From contig CAMWUN010000023.1 in assembly GCA_947177425.1 (NCBI GenBank), positions 1 to 53,380 on the forward strand: a stretch of 53,380 nucleotides of DNA, read 5' to 3'. The DNA is from an uncultured bacterium. GTDB lineage: Bacteria > Bacillota > Clostridia > Lachnospirales > Lachnospiraceae. Positions within the stretch are counted from its first letter, which is position 1. Each line of letters opens with the position of its first letter. The position numbers were made by a program, and so were the translations under genes. Under the pieces are notes generated by a model. The model made no database searches and was not told the origin of the DNA. It saw nothing but the letters and a program-made list of their open reading frames with translations. Below, piece by piece: positions 16,698 to 26,711 of the stretch.

Positions 16698-17735
16698 ATG
16701 GCAAAAGTTGGCATTATCGGAGCCGGCAGTTGGGGAACCGCGCTGTCATGGCTTCTTCATAACAATGGAAATGAAGTTACAATGTGGTCTGTCATGGAAG
16801 ACGAAATCAATATGCTGAAAGAGTACCATGAGCAGAAGGACAAGCTGCCCGGGGTCATTCTCCCAAAGGACATGGTATTTACCACGGACCTGGAATTGGC
16901 AGCGGCTGATAAGGACGTGCTGGTGCTGGCAGTTCCATCCCCCTTTACAAGGAGCACAGCGGGGAAGCTGGCGCCTTATATAAAGGATGGGCAGAAAATC
17001 GTCAATGTGGCAAAGGGCATTGAGGAGCAGACACTGATGCCCCTTTCGGAAATCATAGAGCAGGAGATTCCAAACGCAAATGTGGCGGTGCTTTCAGGGC
17101 CTTCCCATGCGGAGGAAGTGGGGAAAGGGATTCCCACCACGATTGTAGTCGGTTCAAAGGACAAGGAGACGGCGGAATATCTGCAGAACCTGTTTATGAG
17201 CAATGTATTCAGGGTATACATCAGTTCCGATGTGCTGGGGATTGAACTGGGAGCGGCCCTTAAGAATGTGGTGGCTCTTGCAGCGGGCATGGCGGATGGC
17301 CTTGGGTACGGGGACAACACCAAGGCAGCCCTTATCACAAGAGGAATTGCAGAGATTGCAAGGCTGGGCATCCACATGGGAGGCCGGATAGAGACGTTTT
17401 ACGGGTTGACCGGAATTGGCGATTTGATTGTCACCTGTGCCTCTGTCCATTCCAGAAACCGCCGGGCGGGCATGTTGATTGGCAAAGGGGCCACCATGGA
17501 GGAAGCCATGAGAGAGGTAAAGATGGTGGTGGAAGGGGTGTACTCCGCGAAAGCCGGATACGGTCTTGCCAGGAAATACCAGGTGCCTGTGCCCATCATC
17601 GAACAGGTAAATAAGATTTTGTTTGAAGGAAAACCTGCGGCGGAGGCGGTAACAGAACTGATGCTCCGGCGCAAAAAAGTAGAAAATATTGATTTAAGGC
17701 AACTATATCAGAACAGTGTGGAGATTCCCTGGTAA
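16698..17735 (+). CDS. gpsA: Glycerol-3-phosphate dehydrogenase (NAD(P)+)
   Basis: A 345-residue cytosolic enzyme that reduces dihydroxyacetone phosphate to glycerol 3-phosphate for lipid synthesis. The N-terminal nucleotide-binding motif GIIGAGSWGTALSWLL, the LSGPSHAEEV segment and the catalytic-lysine region GAALKNVVALAAG near residue 190 are clear, followed by a GLTGIGDLIVTC substrate region. AGGCAGG ends 7 bases before the ATG at 16698. It lies 26 bases after plsY, so substrate production and use are encoded together. Confidence 0.96.
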   Translation: MAKVGIIGAGSWGTALSWLLHNNGNEVTMWSVMEDEINMLKEYHEQKDKLPGVILPKDMVFTTDLELAAADKDVLVLAVPSPFTRSTAGKLAPYIKDGQKIVNVAKGIEEQTLMPLSEIIEQEIPNANVAVLSGPSHAEEVGKGIPTTIVVGSKDKETAEYLQNLFMSNVFRVYISSDVLGIELGAALKNVVALAAGMADGLGYGDNTKAALITRGIAEIARLGIHMGGRIETFYGLTGIGDLIVTCASVHSRNRRAGMLIGKGATMEEAMREVKMVVEGVYSAKAGYGLARKYQVPVPIIEQVNKILFEGKPAAEAVTELMLRRKKVENIDLRQLYQNSVEIPW

Positions 17736-17790
17736 GGGAAAGAAAGCAATATCCGCGAGGGCGGGTGCAGAACCGGAATGGAGGGTAAAA

Positions 17791-18603
17791 ATGCAGCAGG
17801 AGTTTATCAGTACAAATGAATATGTGGCATCAGAGCAGCTTATGGCAAGTGTGAACGTGGCTATAGCTCTTGAGAAGCCGCTGCTTATCAAGGGGGAACC
17901 GGGAACAGGCAAGACCATGCTTGCCCAGGCCGTAGCCAAATCCCTTGGAAAGAAGCTGATTATCTGGAACATCAAATCTACAACCAAAGCTCAGGACGGG
18001 CTTTATATGTATGATACCATCCAGAGGCTTTACGACGGGCAGTTTGGGGAAGAAGGAGTGGACGACATTGCCCACTATATCAAGCTGGGGAAGCTGGGAG
18101 AGGCTTTTGAGGATGAGGAGCAGGTGATTCTGCTTATTGACGAGATTGACAAGGCGGATTTGGAGTTCCCCAATGACCTTTTGTGGGAGCTGGACCAGAT
18201 GGAGTTTTATATACATGAAACGAAGCGCACAGTGAAAGCAAAGCAGCGTCCCATCGTAATCATAACCTCCAATGCGGAGAAGGAACTGCCAGATGCATTC
18301 TTAAGGAGATGTATTTTTCATTACATTGATTTCCCCGATGAAACACTGATGGAGGAAATTGTGCGGACCCATTATCCTGATGTGGAGGAACATCTTTTAA
18401 AGAATGCAATGGAAGTGTTTTATAATATCCGGGGGCTTAGGGATATCCGTAAGAAGCCCAGCACATCGGAACTGATAGACTGGATCAACGCTCTGCAGAT
18501 TGGAGGAATTTCTGCTGACGAAATCAGGGCAAAGCTTCCTTTCATAGGAGTGGTGGTAAAAAAAGACGAAGATTTGGAAACCGTAAGACAGAAACTGGAT
18601 TAA
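17791..18603 (+). CDS. MoxR-type AAA+ ATPase
   Basis: A 270-residue single-domain AAA+ protein. Walker A GEPGTGKT (residues 35-42), Walker B VILLIDEIDKAD near 113 and sensor motif IITSNAEKELPDAFLRR with an arginine finger are present. MoxR ATPases usually act as chaperones that insert metals or activate partner complexes together with a VWA-domain protein. Exactly such a gene follows 24 bases downstream. GGAGGG (17780-17785) precedes the ATG at 17791; an upstream start at 17716 would overlap the end of gpsA and lacks a site. The client of this pair is not identifiable from the window. Confidence 0.88.
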   Translation: MQQEFISTNEYVASEQLMASVNVAIALEKPLLIKGEPGTGKTMLAQAVAKSLGKKLIIWNIKSTTKAQDGLYMYDTIQRLYDGQFGEEGVDDIAHYIKLGKLGEAFEDEEQVILLIDEIDKADLEFPNDLLWELDQMEFYIHETKRTVKAKQRPIVIITSNAEKELPDAFLRRCIFHYIDFPDETLMEEIVRTHYPDVEEHLLKNAMEVFYNIRGLRDIRKKPSTSELIDWINALQIGGISADEIRAKLPFIGVVVKKDEDLETVRQKLD

Positions 18604-18627
18604 AATGCCTTAAAGGCGGGGTGGCGC

Positions 18628-19833
18628 ATGTTTTCAACTTTTTTTTATACCTGCAAAGCCAAGGGGCTGAATATCACTTTAAAAGAATGGCTTACTTTGC
18701 AGGAAGCACTGGATAAAGGGCTGTGTGGAAGCAGCCTGACGCAGTTTTATTATCTCGCCAGAATGATACTGGTGAAAAGTGAAACTGAATTTGATAAATT
18801 TGATATGGCTTTCGAGGAAACCTTTAAGGGCATCCAGTCAGAAAATGAAATATCCAAAAATATGATGAAGTGGCTGGACAAGTCGGAGTTAATTGATATG
18901 GTGGACGAGGAAGAACGGTACCGTATGAATGAACAGGACGGTATGCAGTTTATTGATAAGGACGAGGTGGAGGCCAAGTTTAAGGAGCGTCTCAGGGATC
19001 AGGACAGCGAACATAACGGCGGCAGTTTCTGGATTGGAAGCATGGGAAAAACTGCTTTTGGAAATATGGGCGGATTCATGGGCGGCATAAGGGTAGGCGG
19101 AACCACCGGATACCAGAGTGCTTTTCAGGTAATTGGTGCGCGCAAGTACCGGGATTTCAGGGATGACAGGATGCTGGATAACCGTCAGTTCCAGCTTGCT
19201 TTCCGGAAGCTGCGCCAGTTTTCCACCAAACTGGATATCCCTAAAACTGAACTGGATATAGACGGGACCATAGATAAGACCTGTAATAACGGCGGTTATC
19301 TGCAGATTGTCATGGACAAGCCCCGCAAGAATTCCGTAAAGCTGCTTCTGCTTATGGACTCCGGCGGCACCATGATTCCTTTCAGTTCCCTGCTTAACGA
19401 ATTGTTCCAGGCAGTGCACAAGTCCAACCATTATAAGGATGTAAAAACTTATTATTTCCATAACTGTATCTACTCCAAACTTTACAAGACGCCGGAATGC
19501 GAGAACGGGGACTGGATTGACACAGAGTGGATGTTCCGCAACCTTGACAGCGATTATAAAGTAATTGTGGTGGGGGATGCGGCCATGGCACCGGAGGAAC
19601 TTTATTCCACCAGCGGCAACTACAGGGGGCCTAACGGCGGCCTGTCGGGATGGGACTGGTTACTGCTCTTAAAGAGACATTACAAAAAGGTGGTATGGTT
19701 AAATCCCAAGATGGCTCCCGGACATGCACCCTGGCGGGAAGCCGAGACAGCAATCAAGGGATTATTCCCTATGTATAAGCTGACTGTGGACGGTCTGAAC
19801 CAGGCAATGATAAAACTGATGCTCAATAAATAG
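18628..19833 (+). CDS. VWA domain protein (CoxE-like), MoxR partner
   Basis: A 401-residue protein with a helical N-terminal half and a C-terminal von Willebrand A fold from about residue 235. The metal-binding (MIDAS) motif reads DSGGT at 244-248 rather than the classical DxSxS, so the first serine is kept and the second replaced by glycine. A later GDAAMAPEEL stretch fits the usual acidic position. Proteins of this type work with MoxR ATPases on an unknown client. A glycine-rich linker near residues 136-160 (MGGFMGGIRVGGTTG) joins the halves. The intergenic space after it shows no hairpin terminator. Confidence 0.82.
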   Translation: MFSTFFYTCKAKGLNITLKEWLTLQEALDKGLCGSSLTQFYYLARMILVKSETEFDKFDMAFEETFKGIQSENEISKNMMKWLDKSELIDMVDEEERYRMNEQDGMQFIDKDEVEAKFKERLRDQDSEHNGGSFWIGSMGKTAFGNMGGFMGGIRVGGTTGYQSAFQVIGARKYRDFRDDRMLDNRQFQLAFRKLRQFSTKLDIPKTELDIDGTIDKTCNNGGYLQIVMDKPRKNSVKLLLLMDSGGTMIPFSSLLNELFQAVHKSNHYKDVKTYYFHNCIYSKLYKTPECENGDWIDTEWMFRNLDSDYKVIVVGDAAMAPEELYSTSGNYRGPNGGLSGWDWLLLLKRHYKKVVWLNPKMAPGHAPWREAETAIKGLFPMYKLTVDGLNQAMIKLMLNK

Positions 19834-19930
19834 TATTTATTAAATTTCTGTTAAAAATTTTTGTTGAACTTTATTGAAAAGTGTTATAAAGTAAAAAAGT
19901 AACTTTTAAGCAAAAATTAGGAGGATAAGT

Positions 19931-21160
19931 ATGAAAAAGTTATTGAGTCTTTTGGTTGTAGGCGCCATGACGGTTTCTCTGTGCGCGTGCGGCGGCAGTG
20001 CAGGCGGCAGCGATGCTTCCAGTGCGCCGGCTGCAGAAGGAGAAAGTGCAGCAGAAGCAGAGGATACCGCAGGCAGTGACGATGCATCCGGGGAAAGCGG
20101 GCAGGATACTGCATCGGAGGGCGTTATGCCTGCTATTGCAAAGGAAGATATTAAAGTGGGCGTTATCCACATTACAGATCCGGCGGAAGGCAGCGGCTAT
20201 ACTTACACCCATGACCTTGGCATCCAGGGCATGCAGAAGAATATCGGTCTGGATGATTCCCAGATTGTCCGTAAGAACAACGTAAACGATACGGATGCCA
20301 CTGCTATTGAAAATGCCATCAGAGAATGTATTGAAGAGGGGTGCAATATTATTTTTGCAACAAGCTGGGGCTTTATGGATACCTGCGAAGCCCTTGCAGA
20401 CGAGTTCCCGGAGGTAATCTTTTCTCATGGGACAGGCTATAAGTCCAACGGCACCAACTTCAACAATTATTTTGGAAGAATTTACCAGGCAAGATATCTG
20501 GCGGGTATTGCTGCGGGACTTAAAACCGAAAGCAATAAGTTAGGTTATGTAGCTGCCATGGGACAGGATAATTCCGAAGTAACCGGAGGTGTGAATGCAT
20601 TTGCCATGGGCGCATATTCTGTCAACCCTGACTGTGAAGTATATGTGAAAGTAACCAATAGCTGGTTTGACCCGGAAGGCGAGACACAGGCAGCGCAGGC
20701 GCTTGTAGATCTTGGATGTGATGTGATTGCACAGCACTGCGATACCCCCAATCCCCAGACTGTGGCAGAGCAGAACGGCGTTTGGGGCGTAGGTTATAAT
20801 TCCGACATGTCCAAGGATGCGCCGGGGGCAGTCCTCACTTCTGTTATGTGGGACTGGTCCGTATACTATACACAGGCAGTACAGTCCGCAATTGACGGCA
20901 CATGGTCAGGGGAAAATTATTTCGGCGGAATGGCTGATGGCCTTGTGAATATTGCAGACCTTTCAGATCTTTGCGCAGAGGGCACAAGTGAAGCAGTTGA
21001 AGCAGCCAGGGAGCAGATTACAAAGGAAGGTTTCAATGTGTTTGACGGCGTGATTGAAACCAACGATGGAAGCACCGTAGGGGAAGAAGGCGGAACTTTA
21101 AGCGATTCAGACATTACCGGAAATATGAACTGGTATTTCAAAAATGTAGTAGTTAAGTAA
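19931..21160 (+). CDS. BMP-family nucleoside-binding lipoprotein
   Basis: A 409-residue extracellular solute-binding protein of the basic membrane protein (BMP) family, which capture purine and pyrimidine nucleosides. The signal peptide ends in lipobox LCAC with the lipid-modified cysteine at residue 20, followed by an acidic Ser/Ala-rich linker to about residue 65. The body shows the family segments VGVIHITDPAEGSGYT, FATSWGFMDT and HCDTPNPQT. RBS AGGAGG just before the ATG. It precedes an ABC ATPase and two permeases; a terminator between it and the ATPase gene would let the binding protein be made in excess. Confidence 0.93.
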   Translation: MKKLLSLLVVGAMTVSLCACGGSAGGSDASSAPAAEGESAAEAEDTAGSDDASGESGQDTASEGVMPAIAKEDIKVGVIHITDPAEGSGYTYTHDLGIQGMQKNIGLDDSQIVRKNNVNDTDATAIENAIRECIEEGCNIIFATSWGFMDTCEALADEFPEVIFSHGTGYKSNGTNFNNYFGRIYQARYLAGIAAGLKTESNKLGYVAAMGQDNSEVTGGVNAFAMGAYSVNPDCEVYVKVTNSWFDPEGETQAAQALVDLGCDVIAQHCDTPNPQTVAEQNGVWGVGYNSDMSKDAPGAVLTSVMWDWSVYYTQAVQSAIDGTWSGENYFGGMADGLVNIADLSDLCAEGTSEAVEAAREQITKEGFNVFDGVIETNDGSTVGEEGGTLSDSDITGNMNWYFKNVVVK

Positions 21161-21186
21161 ATCCAGCAAGTTAAACAAAGCTTCAT

Positions 21187-21222
21187 AAGGGCGGCCATTT
21201 ACAGGATGACCGCCCTTTTTTT
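21187..21222 (+). terminator. Intercistronic terminator in the BMP transporter operon
   Basis: AAGGGCGG (21187-21194) pairs with CCGCCCTT (21210-21217), extended by CAT/ATG inside the loop and followed by a T-run. Partial read-through would lower ATPase and permease levels relative to the binding protein. Confidence 0.85.
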
Positions 21223-21280
21223 TACAAACGCTGACTGGGGAAGCACTGCAGCGTTTGTTACAATAATTTGGAGAATATGG

Positions 21281-22825
21281 ATGGCGAAGCAGACAGAAGA
21301 AAGATTTGCAATTGAATGTAAAAAGATAACCAAGACCTTTGGGCAGGTGGTAGCCAATGACGGGATTGATTTGAATGTGAAATATGGGGAGATCCTTGCC
21401 CTTCTGGGAGAAAACGGCTCCGGCAAGACCACCCTCATGAATATGCTTTCTGGTATTTATCATCCCGACAGCGGGCAGATTTTCATAGGAGGCAGGGAAG
21501 TGAAAATCAATTCCCCTGTGGACGCCATGAATCTGGGTATCGGAATGATTCATCAGCACTTTAAACTGGTAGAAGCATTTCAGGCTATGGACAATATTAT
21601 TTTGGGAACAAAGGGCAGGAAAGAAAAGAATAAAGTAACCAGTGACAGAATAAAGGCAATCAGTCAGACTTATGGACTTGAAATCGAACCGGAGAAGTAT
21701 GTCTGCAATATGAGTGTTTCAGAAAAGCAGACAGTGGAGATTCTTAAGGTATTATATAAAGGGGCGGAAATCCTTATTTTGGATGAACCTACCGCAGTGC
21801 TGACGCCCCAGGAGACGGAAAAACTCTTTCAAATCCTGCGGAAGATGAGGGAGAAGGGCTGCGCAATCATTATTATTACCCATAAGCTTCAGGAAGTGCT
21901 TTCCATCAGCGACAGGGTGACGATTCTGCGAAAAGGAAAGAGTATTGACACAGTGGAGACGGCCGGGTGCGATGCCCGGAAGCTTACGGAGTTGATGGTG
22001 GGAAGGCCGGTGAGTCTTGAAATTGACCACCCTGAAGTGGAAAAATGTGAGACAATACTGAAAGTAGTTGACCTTACGGTCATGAAGACAGACGGAAGCA
22101 AGGCCATTGACGATATCTCCTTTGACATCAGACGGGGGGAGATTCTGGGCGTGGCAGGCGTTGCAGGAAGCGGGCAGAAGGAGCTTTGCGAAACCATTGC
22201 AGGGCTGATGCATGCAAAGCAGGGGGCAATCCTGTTTAACAAGGAAAACCTTCTTGGAAAGACGCCTTCCGAAATTATCGAAAAGGGCGTCAGCATGAGT
22301 TTCGTCCCGGAGGACAGGCTTGGCATGGGGCTGGTGGCTTCCATGGGAATGACGGACAATATGCTGCTGAAAAGCTATCAGAAGGGGAAAGGCCCTTTCA
22401 TCAACAGGAAGCCTGCAAGGGAACTGGCGGATAAACTGATTAAGAAGCTGGACATCGTAACCCCAGGCAGCGAGACGCCAGTCAGGCTCCTTAGCGGCGG
22501 AAATGTCCAGAAGGTGTTGCTGGGCAGGGAGATAGAGTCCTCCCCTACGGTGCTGATCACAGCCTATCCCGTGAGAGGGCTGGATATCAATTCTTCCTAC
22601 ACGGTTTATGACCTTTTGAATGAGCAGAAGCAGAAAAATGTTGCAGTCATGTACATTGGTGAAGATTTGGATGTACTTCTGGAATTATCCGACCGCATTA
22701 TGGTTCTGTGTCATGGTCGTATTACGGGAATTGTGGAAGCATCCAAAACCACGAAGGAAGAAATTGGCATGATGATGACCGGGGAAAACGGTATGGATAA
22801 AGAGGGAAGGGAGGCGGCGCTATGA
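21281..22825 (+). CDS. Nucleoside ABC transporter, dual ATP-binding protein
   Basis: A 514-residue protein with two ATPase halves, the arrangement used by ribose-type and BMP nucleoside importers. The first half has Walker A GENGSGKTT near residue 46 and Walker B ILILDEPTAVLTPQE. The second has a degenerate Walker A, GVAGSGQKE, lacking the GKT lysine, and signature LLSGGNVQKVLLGRE, as is normal for this family. The ATG at 21281 has GGAG 7 bases upstream; an in-frame ATG at 21206 overlaps the terminator. Its stop overlaps the next start (ATGA at 22822), so permease translation is coupled. Confidence 0.94.
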   Translation: MAKQTEERFAIECKKITKTFGQVVANDGIDLNVKYGEILALLGENGSGKTTLMNMLSGIYHPDSGQIFIGGREVKINSPVDAMNLGIGMIHQHFKLVEAFQAMDNIILGTKGRKEKNKVTSDRIKAISQTYGLEIEPEKYVCNMSVSEKQTVEILKVLYKGAEILILDEPTAVLTPQETEKLFQILRKMREKGCAIIIITHKLQEVLSISDRVTILRKGKSIDTVETAGCDARKLTELMVGRPVSLEIDHPEVEKCETILKVVDLTVMKTDGSKAIDDISFDIRRGEILGVAGVAGSGQKELCETIAGLMHAKQGAILFNKENLLGKTPSEIIEKGVSMSFVPEDRLGMGLVASMGMTDNMLLKSYQKGKGPFINRKPARELADKLIKKLDIVTPGSETPVRLLSGGNVQKVLLGREIESSPTVLITAYPVRGLDINSSYTVYDLLNEQKQKNVAVMYIGEDLDVLLELSDRIMVLCHGRITGIVEASKTTKEEIGMMMTGENGMDKEGREAAL

Positions 22826-23931
22826 GTAAGGAAACGGAAAGCAGGCAGAGAGAGCCTTTTGCACGTGTCATAAAAAGGGCGGAGATGGCTGCAGGAAAAA
22901 TCGCGCTGCTGCGTCTGATGGCGGTGTTTCTTTCCCTGATTGCAGGGGGGATTTTTATTGGCTGTGTAGGCCAGAACCCTTTTGTCATTTACGGAACCAT
23001 TATTTCAGGCGCGTGCAGGAGCGTTATGGCCTTTCAGGGAACCGTTAAGATTATGATACCCCTTCTGATTTCCTCTTTGGGTATTACACTTGCGTTTAAG
23101 ATGAAGTTCTGGAACATCGGAGCCGAAGGACAGATTATTTTCGGGGCCACCTGTGCCACCTTTTTTGCCCTGTTCTGTTCCGGGTGGAATCATGTGATAC
23201 TGGTAATTGTCATGTTTCTGGCAGGTATCATAGGGGGAGGAATCTGGGGGCTGATTCCTGCGTTTTTTAAGGTGAAATATAACACCAATGAAACGCTGTT
23301 TACCCTGATGCTGAACTATATTGCCCTCCACATTGTCTCTTATCTCCGGGACGGCCCGTGGATGGATCCCGGCTCACAAGGGTTTCCAAAGATTGCCCGG
23401 TTTGATAAAAATGCTTCCCTGGACAAGCTTTTCGGCGTACAGTTTGGATGGCTGATAGCATTGATCCTTGTGGTGGTGGTTTATGTTTATATGAAATATA
23501 CCAAGCAGGGATATGAAATCAGCGTGGTAGGGGAAAGCCAGGATACTGCCCGGTATGCAGGCATGAATGTCAGGAAAATCGTGCTGCGCACCATGTTCTT
23601 AAGCGGGGGGATCTGCGGTATGGCGGGGATGATTCAGGCCACAGGTTCGGATATCACGCTGACTTCATCTGTGGCAGGTGGCGTGGGCTTTACAGCGATC
23701 ATCATTGCCTGGCTGGCACAACTCAATCCCTTTTCCATTCTGCTTGTATCTTTCCTGTTCAGTGTGCTGGAAAAAGGCAGCAGTGTGGTTCAGTCAAATT
23801 ATGGGCTGTCCACAGACTGCGCCGATGTATTGCAGGGAATCATTTTATTTTTCATACTTGGATGTGAGTTTTTCGTCAGATACCAGTTCCAGTTCAGAAA
23901 AAACACTGACAGGACAGATAAGGAGGGCTGA
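22822..23931 (+). CDS. Nucleoside ABC transporter permease, first subunit
   Basis: A 369-residue membrane protein of the branched-chain/ribose-type permease superfamily, matching the NupP-like subunit of BMP nucleoside importers. A cytoplasmic N-terminus of about 30 residues is followed by roughly nine membrane segments, with conserved KFWNIGAEGQI near residue 95 and NTNETLFTLMLNYIA near 155. It overlaps the ATPase gene by four bases and is followed by the second permease 3 bases later. Confidence 0.93.
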   Translation: MSKETESRQREPFARVIKRAEMAAGKIALLRLMAVFLSLIAGGIFIGCVGQNPFVIYGTIISGACRSVMAFQGTVKIMIPLLISSLGITLAFKMKFWNIGAEGQIIFGATCATFFALFCSGWNHVILVIVMFLAGIIGGGIWGLIPAFFKVKYNTNETLFTLMLNYIALHIVSYLRDGPWMDPGSQGFPKIARFDKNASLDKLFGVQFGWLIALILVVVVYVYMKYTKQGYEISVVGESQDTARYAGMNVRKIVLRTMFLSGGICGMAGMIQATGSDITLTSSVAGGVGFTAIIIAWLAQLNPFSILLVSFLFSVLEKGSSVVQSNYGLSTDCADVLQGIILFFILGCEFFVRYQFQFRKNTDRTDKEG

Positions 23932-23934
23932 TGG

Positions 23935-24891
23935 ATGGATATAGTAATTAAATTTCTTGTGGCGGCAGTAGGGGCAGGTACTCCTCTTTTGTTCGGTACC
24001 GTGGGAGAAATACTGACAGAAAAGACCGGACATCTGAATCTGGGGGTGGAAGGCATGATGTCCATCGGCGCCTGCATCGGGTTCATGGTGGGATATTATT
24101 CCGACAATTTTTTTCTTGCCATTTTGGCTTCGGCAGCGGCAGGAGCTTTCGGGGCGTTTATTTATGCGATGCTGACAGTTACATTTATGGCGAATCAGAA
24201 TGTGACAGGGCTTACGCTGACTATTTTTGGCATTGGTTTTGCAAATTTTATCGGTATATTTGTTTTGAACCAAAGCCCGGAAGGGACGTTAAAGCTTCCT
24301 GCGAATATTACGGCGGCCATGCGAAGCGTGTCCATTCCGGGGCTTAGCAGCATTCCGGTAATCGGTCCTCTTTTGTTTTCCTACAGTCCTTTTGTCTATA
24401 TTGGGATTTTGATTGCTGTGGGCTGTGCATGGTATATGAATCATACCAAAGCCGGGCTGAATTTAAAAGCGGTAGGTGAAAATCCGGGTGCGGCTGATGC
24501 AGCGGGCATTCAGGTGACAAGGATAAAGTATATTAATATTATATTAGGCGGCGCCATCTGCGGTATCGGCGGCGTATACTGTTCCATGATTATCAACGGC
24601 GGCGTCTGGATCAGCGATAATGTGGGCGGTCTTGGATGGATTGCAGTGGCATTGGTTATTTTTGCAAACTGGCAGCCGGCTTACGCTATTTTAGGCTCCT
24701 TTGTGTTCGGTGCGCTGCGGGTGCTAAAGTATTATATCCCCCAGAGCATACTGCCTTTTCCCATTGCCTTTTATGATATGCTGCCCTTCCTTATCACAGC
24801 GCTGGTGCTGGTAATCAGTTCCATGCGTAAATCAGGGCGCATAAATCTTCCGGCAGCCCTTGGGCAGAATTATTTCCGCGAAGAAAGATAA
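23935..24891 (+). CDS. Nucleoside ABC transporter permease, second subunit
   Basis: A 318-residue permease that should pair with the preceding one. It shows LTEKTGHLNLGVEGMM near residue 27, a typical NupQ-like segment, and about nine membrane spans ending in a short basic tail. I chose the ATG at 23935 because AAGGAGG (23920-23926) is 8 bases upstream; the ATG at 23931 is in another frame. It is the last transporter gene. No terminator is evident before tyrS, which starts 44 bases on. Confidence 0.93.
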   Translation: MDIVIKFLVAAVGAGTPLLFGTVGEILTEKTGHLNLGVEGMMSIGACIGFMVGYYSDNFFLAILASAAAGAFGAFIYAMLTVTFMANQNVTGLTLTIFGIGFANFIGIFVLNQSPEGTLKLPANITAAMRSVSIPGLSSIPVIGPLLFSYSPFVYIGILIAVGCAWYMNHTKAGLNLKAVGENPGAADAAGIQVTRIKYINIILGGAICGIGGVYCSMIINGGVWISDNVGGLGWIAVALVIFANWQPAYAILGSFVFGALRVLKYYIPQSILPFPIAFYDMLPFLITALVLVISSMRKSGRINLPAALGQNYFREER

Positions 24892-24935
24892 GGTTAAGAA
24901 ACATTTGGAGATAAAAGAAGAGAGAGGTTAGAAAG

Positions 24936-26159
24936 ATGACTATTTTTGACGAATTGAAAGCCAGAGGGCTTTTGGCCCAGCTTACCGATGAGGAAGAAAT
25001 TAAAGAATTGATAAATGCAGGGAAAGCCACTTTTTATATTGGGTTCGACCCAACGGCGGATTCTCTGCATGTGGGACATTTTATGGCTCTTTGTCTGATG
25101 AAGCGGCTGCAGATGGCGGGGAATAAACCGATTGCGCTGATTGGCGGAGGAACCGGTATGGTGGGCGATCCTTCCGGGAGAAGCGATATGCGTACCATGA
25201 TGACTAAGGAAATGATTGACCACAATTGTGAGTGTTTTAAGAAGCAGATGAGCCGCTTTATTGATTTTTCCGAAGGGAAGGCTCTTATGGTCAACAATGC
25301 TGAGTGGCTTCTTGACTTAAATTATATTGAATTCCTTCGGGAAATAGGCCCGCATTTTTCTGTGAACCGTATGCTGACGGCTGAATGTTACAGGCAGAGG
25401 ATGGAAAAGGGACTGAGTTTCCTGGAGTTTAACTATATGCTGATGCAGAGTTATGATTTTTATGAACTGTTTTTAAGATATGGCTGCAATATGCAGTTCG
25501 GGGGAGACGACCAGTGGAGCAACATGTTGGGCGGTACGGAGCTTATCAGAAGAAAGCTGGGGAAGGATGCCTATGCAATGACCATTACCCTGCTGCTTAA
25601 TTCCGAGGGAAAGAAGATGGGCAAAACCCAGAAAGGCGCTGTGTGGCTTGATCCCAACAAGACCAGTCCTTTTGAATTTTACCAGTACTGGAGAAATGTA
25701 GCGGACGCAGATGTGCTGAAGTGTATCCGTATGCTGACTTTCCTGCCTCTTGAGCAGATTGAAGAGATGGACGGCTGGGAAGGCAGCCAGTTAAATCAGG
25801 CCAAGGAAATTCTTGCCTATGAACTGACGAAACTTGTTCACGGGGAAGAGGAGGCACAGCGTGCAAAGGAAAGTGCAAGGGCACTGTTCAGTGCAGGGGT
25901 TGCGGCGGAAATGCCTACCACGGAGCTGACCGGGGAGGATTTCACGGAAGATGCCATTGATATGATTTCCGTCCTTTGCAAGGCCGGGCTGGTTCAGAGC
26001 CGGTCGGAAGGCAGACGGGCTATTGAGCAGGGAGGCGTTACCCTTGAAAACGAGAAAGTGACGGACGTCAGGGCTTCTTTCGGCAAAGAGATTTTTATGG
26101 GAGAAGGCGCCATTGTAAAGAGAGGCAAGAAGAACTTCCGCAGGGTTATTTTGAAATGA
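24936..26159 (+). CDS. tyrS: Tyrosyl-tRNA synthetase
   Basis: A 407-residue class I aminoacyl-tRNA synthetase that charges tRNA-Tyr. The HIGH-type motif is HVGHF (near residue 46), and the KMSKS-type loop reads KMGKT near 228, with [15 protein letters not shown] and [11 protein letters not shown] around the tyrosine and ATP sites. A C-terminal S4-like RNA-binding domain covers about 345-407. Only 44 bases separate it from the permease gene, and no T-box leader is present, unlike many Firmicute tyrS genes, so it may depend on the transporter transcript or a weak internal promoter. Its last bases overlap the next gene. Confidence 0.96.
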   Translation: MTIFDELKARGLLAQLTDEEEIKELINAGKATFYIGFDPTADSLHVGHFMALCLMKRLQMAGNKPIALIGGGTGMVGDPSGRSDMRTMMTKEMIDHNCECFKKQMSRFIDFSEGKALMVNNAEWLLDLNYIEFLREIGPHFSVNRMLTAECYRQRMEKGLSFLEFNYMLMQSYDFYELFLRYGCNMQFGGDDQWSNMLGGTELIRRKLGKDAYAMTITLLLNSEGKKMGKTQKGAVWLDPNKTSPFEFYQYWRNVADADVLKCIRMLTFLPLEQIEEMDGWEGSQLNQAKEILAYELTKLVHGEEEAQRAKESARALFSAGVAAEMPTTELTGEDFTEDAIDMISVLCKAGLVQSRSEGRRAIEQGGVTLENEKVTDVRASFGKEIFMGEGAIVKRGKKNFRRVILK

Positions 26160-26677
26160 AAGTCCGGGTAAGCCCGGAGCGTCTAGCCCTTGAAAGCGGC
26201 GATACTTTGTATTATCTTGGGGAGAAGAGGGCGCTTACGGTTATACGGGAGGAGAGAACCCGGGCAAAGGTAAAGTGTATCATGGGACGCCTGATTATGT
26301 GGGTGCCCTATGATGCGGATTACTTCTATAAGAGAGAGCAGCTTGAAAAGTGGTACCGCAAAGAAGCCGCCGCGGTATTTGCCGGTAAGGCGCTGGAATA
26401 TGCGGCAAGGCTCCGTGTGGATTTTAAGGATATACGGGTAAAAGACCAGAAAAGCCGCTGGGGGAGCTGCAGCAGCAACAGAAATTTAAATTTTAACTGG
26501 CGCATACTGATGGCGCCGGAACCCGTATGCGATTACGTGATTATCCATGAACTGTGCCATCTGGTACATATGAACCACTCCCCGGATTTCTGGAATCTGG
26601 TGGAGAACATATGCCCCGGATACAGGGAGTATAAGAAATGGCTGAAAGAACATGGGGAAGAACTGTATCTTTTTTGA
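26156..26677 (+). CDS. YgjP-like (DUF45) zinc metallopeptidase family protein
   Basis: A 173-residue protein of the YgjP/DUF45 group. The KSRWGSCSS segment near residue 98 and the zinc motif [16 protein letters not shown] near 126 (HExxH plus a downstream histidine) are clear. The family has the fold of small zinc peptidases; its substrate is unsettled. It starts inside the tyrS stop region (ATGA at 26156), which implies translational coupling to tyrS. No signal peptide, so cytosolic. Confidence 0.87.
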   Translation: MKVRVSPERLALESGDTLYYLGEKRALTVIREERTRAKVKCIMGRLIMWVPYDADYFYKREQLEKWYRKEAAAVFAGKALEYAARLRVDFKDIRVKDQKSRWGSCSSNRNLNFNWRILMAPEPVCDYVIIHELCHLVHMNHSPDFWNLVENICPGYREYKKWLKEHGEELYLF

Positions 26678-26682
26678 AATAG

Positions 26683-26711
26683 TAATAAATTTTTACCCCT
26701 TCACATACATT
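26683..26711 (+). promoter_or_regulatory. Sigma-E-type promoter of spoIVA
   Basis: -35 TAATAA (26683-26688), a 15-base spacer and -10 CATACATT (26704-26711) match the mother-cell sigma-E consensus. The expected transcript start is near 26718, about 20 bases before spoIVA. spoIVA is a known sigma-E gene in Bacillus. Confidence 0.75.

Noticed and set aside
24892-24935. T-box riboswitch before tyrS
   Set aside because: Only 44 bases are available and no T-box core or terminator is present.
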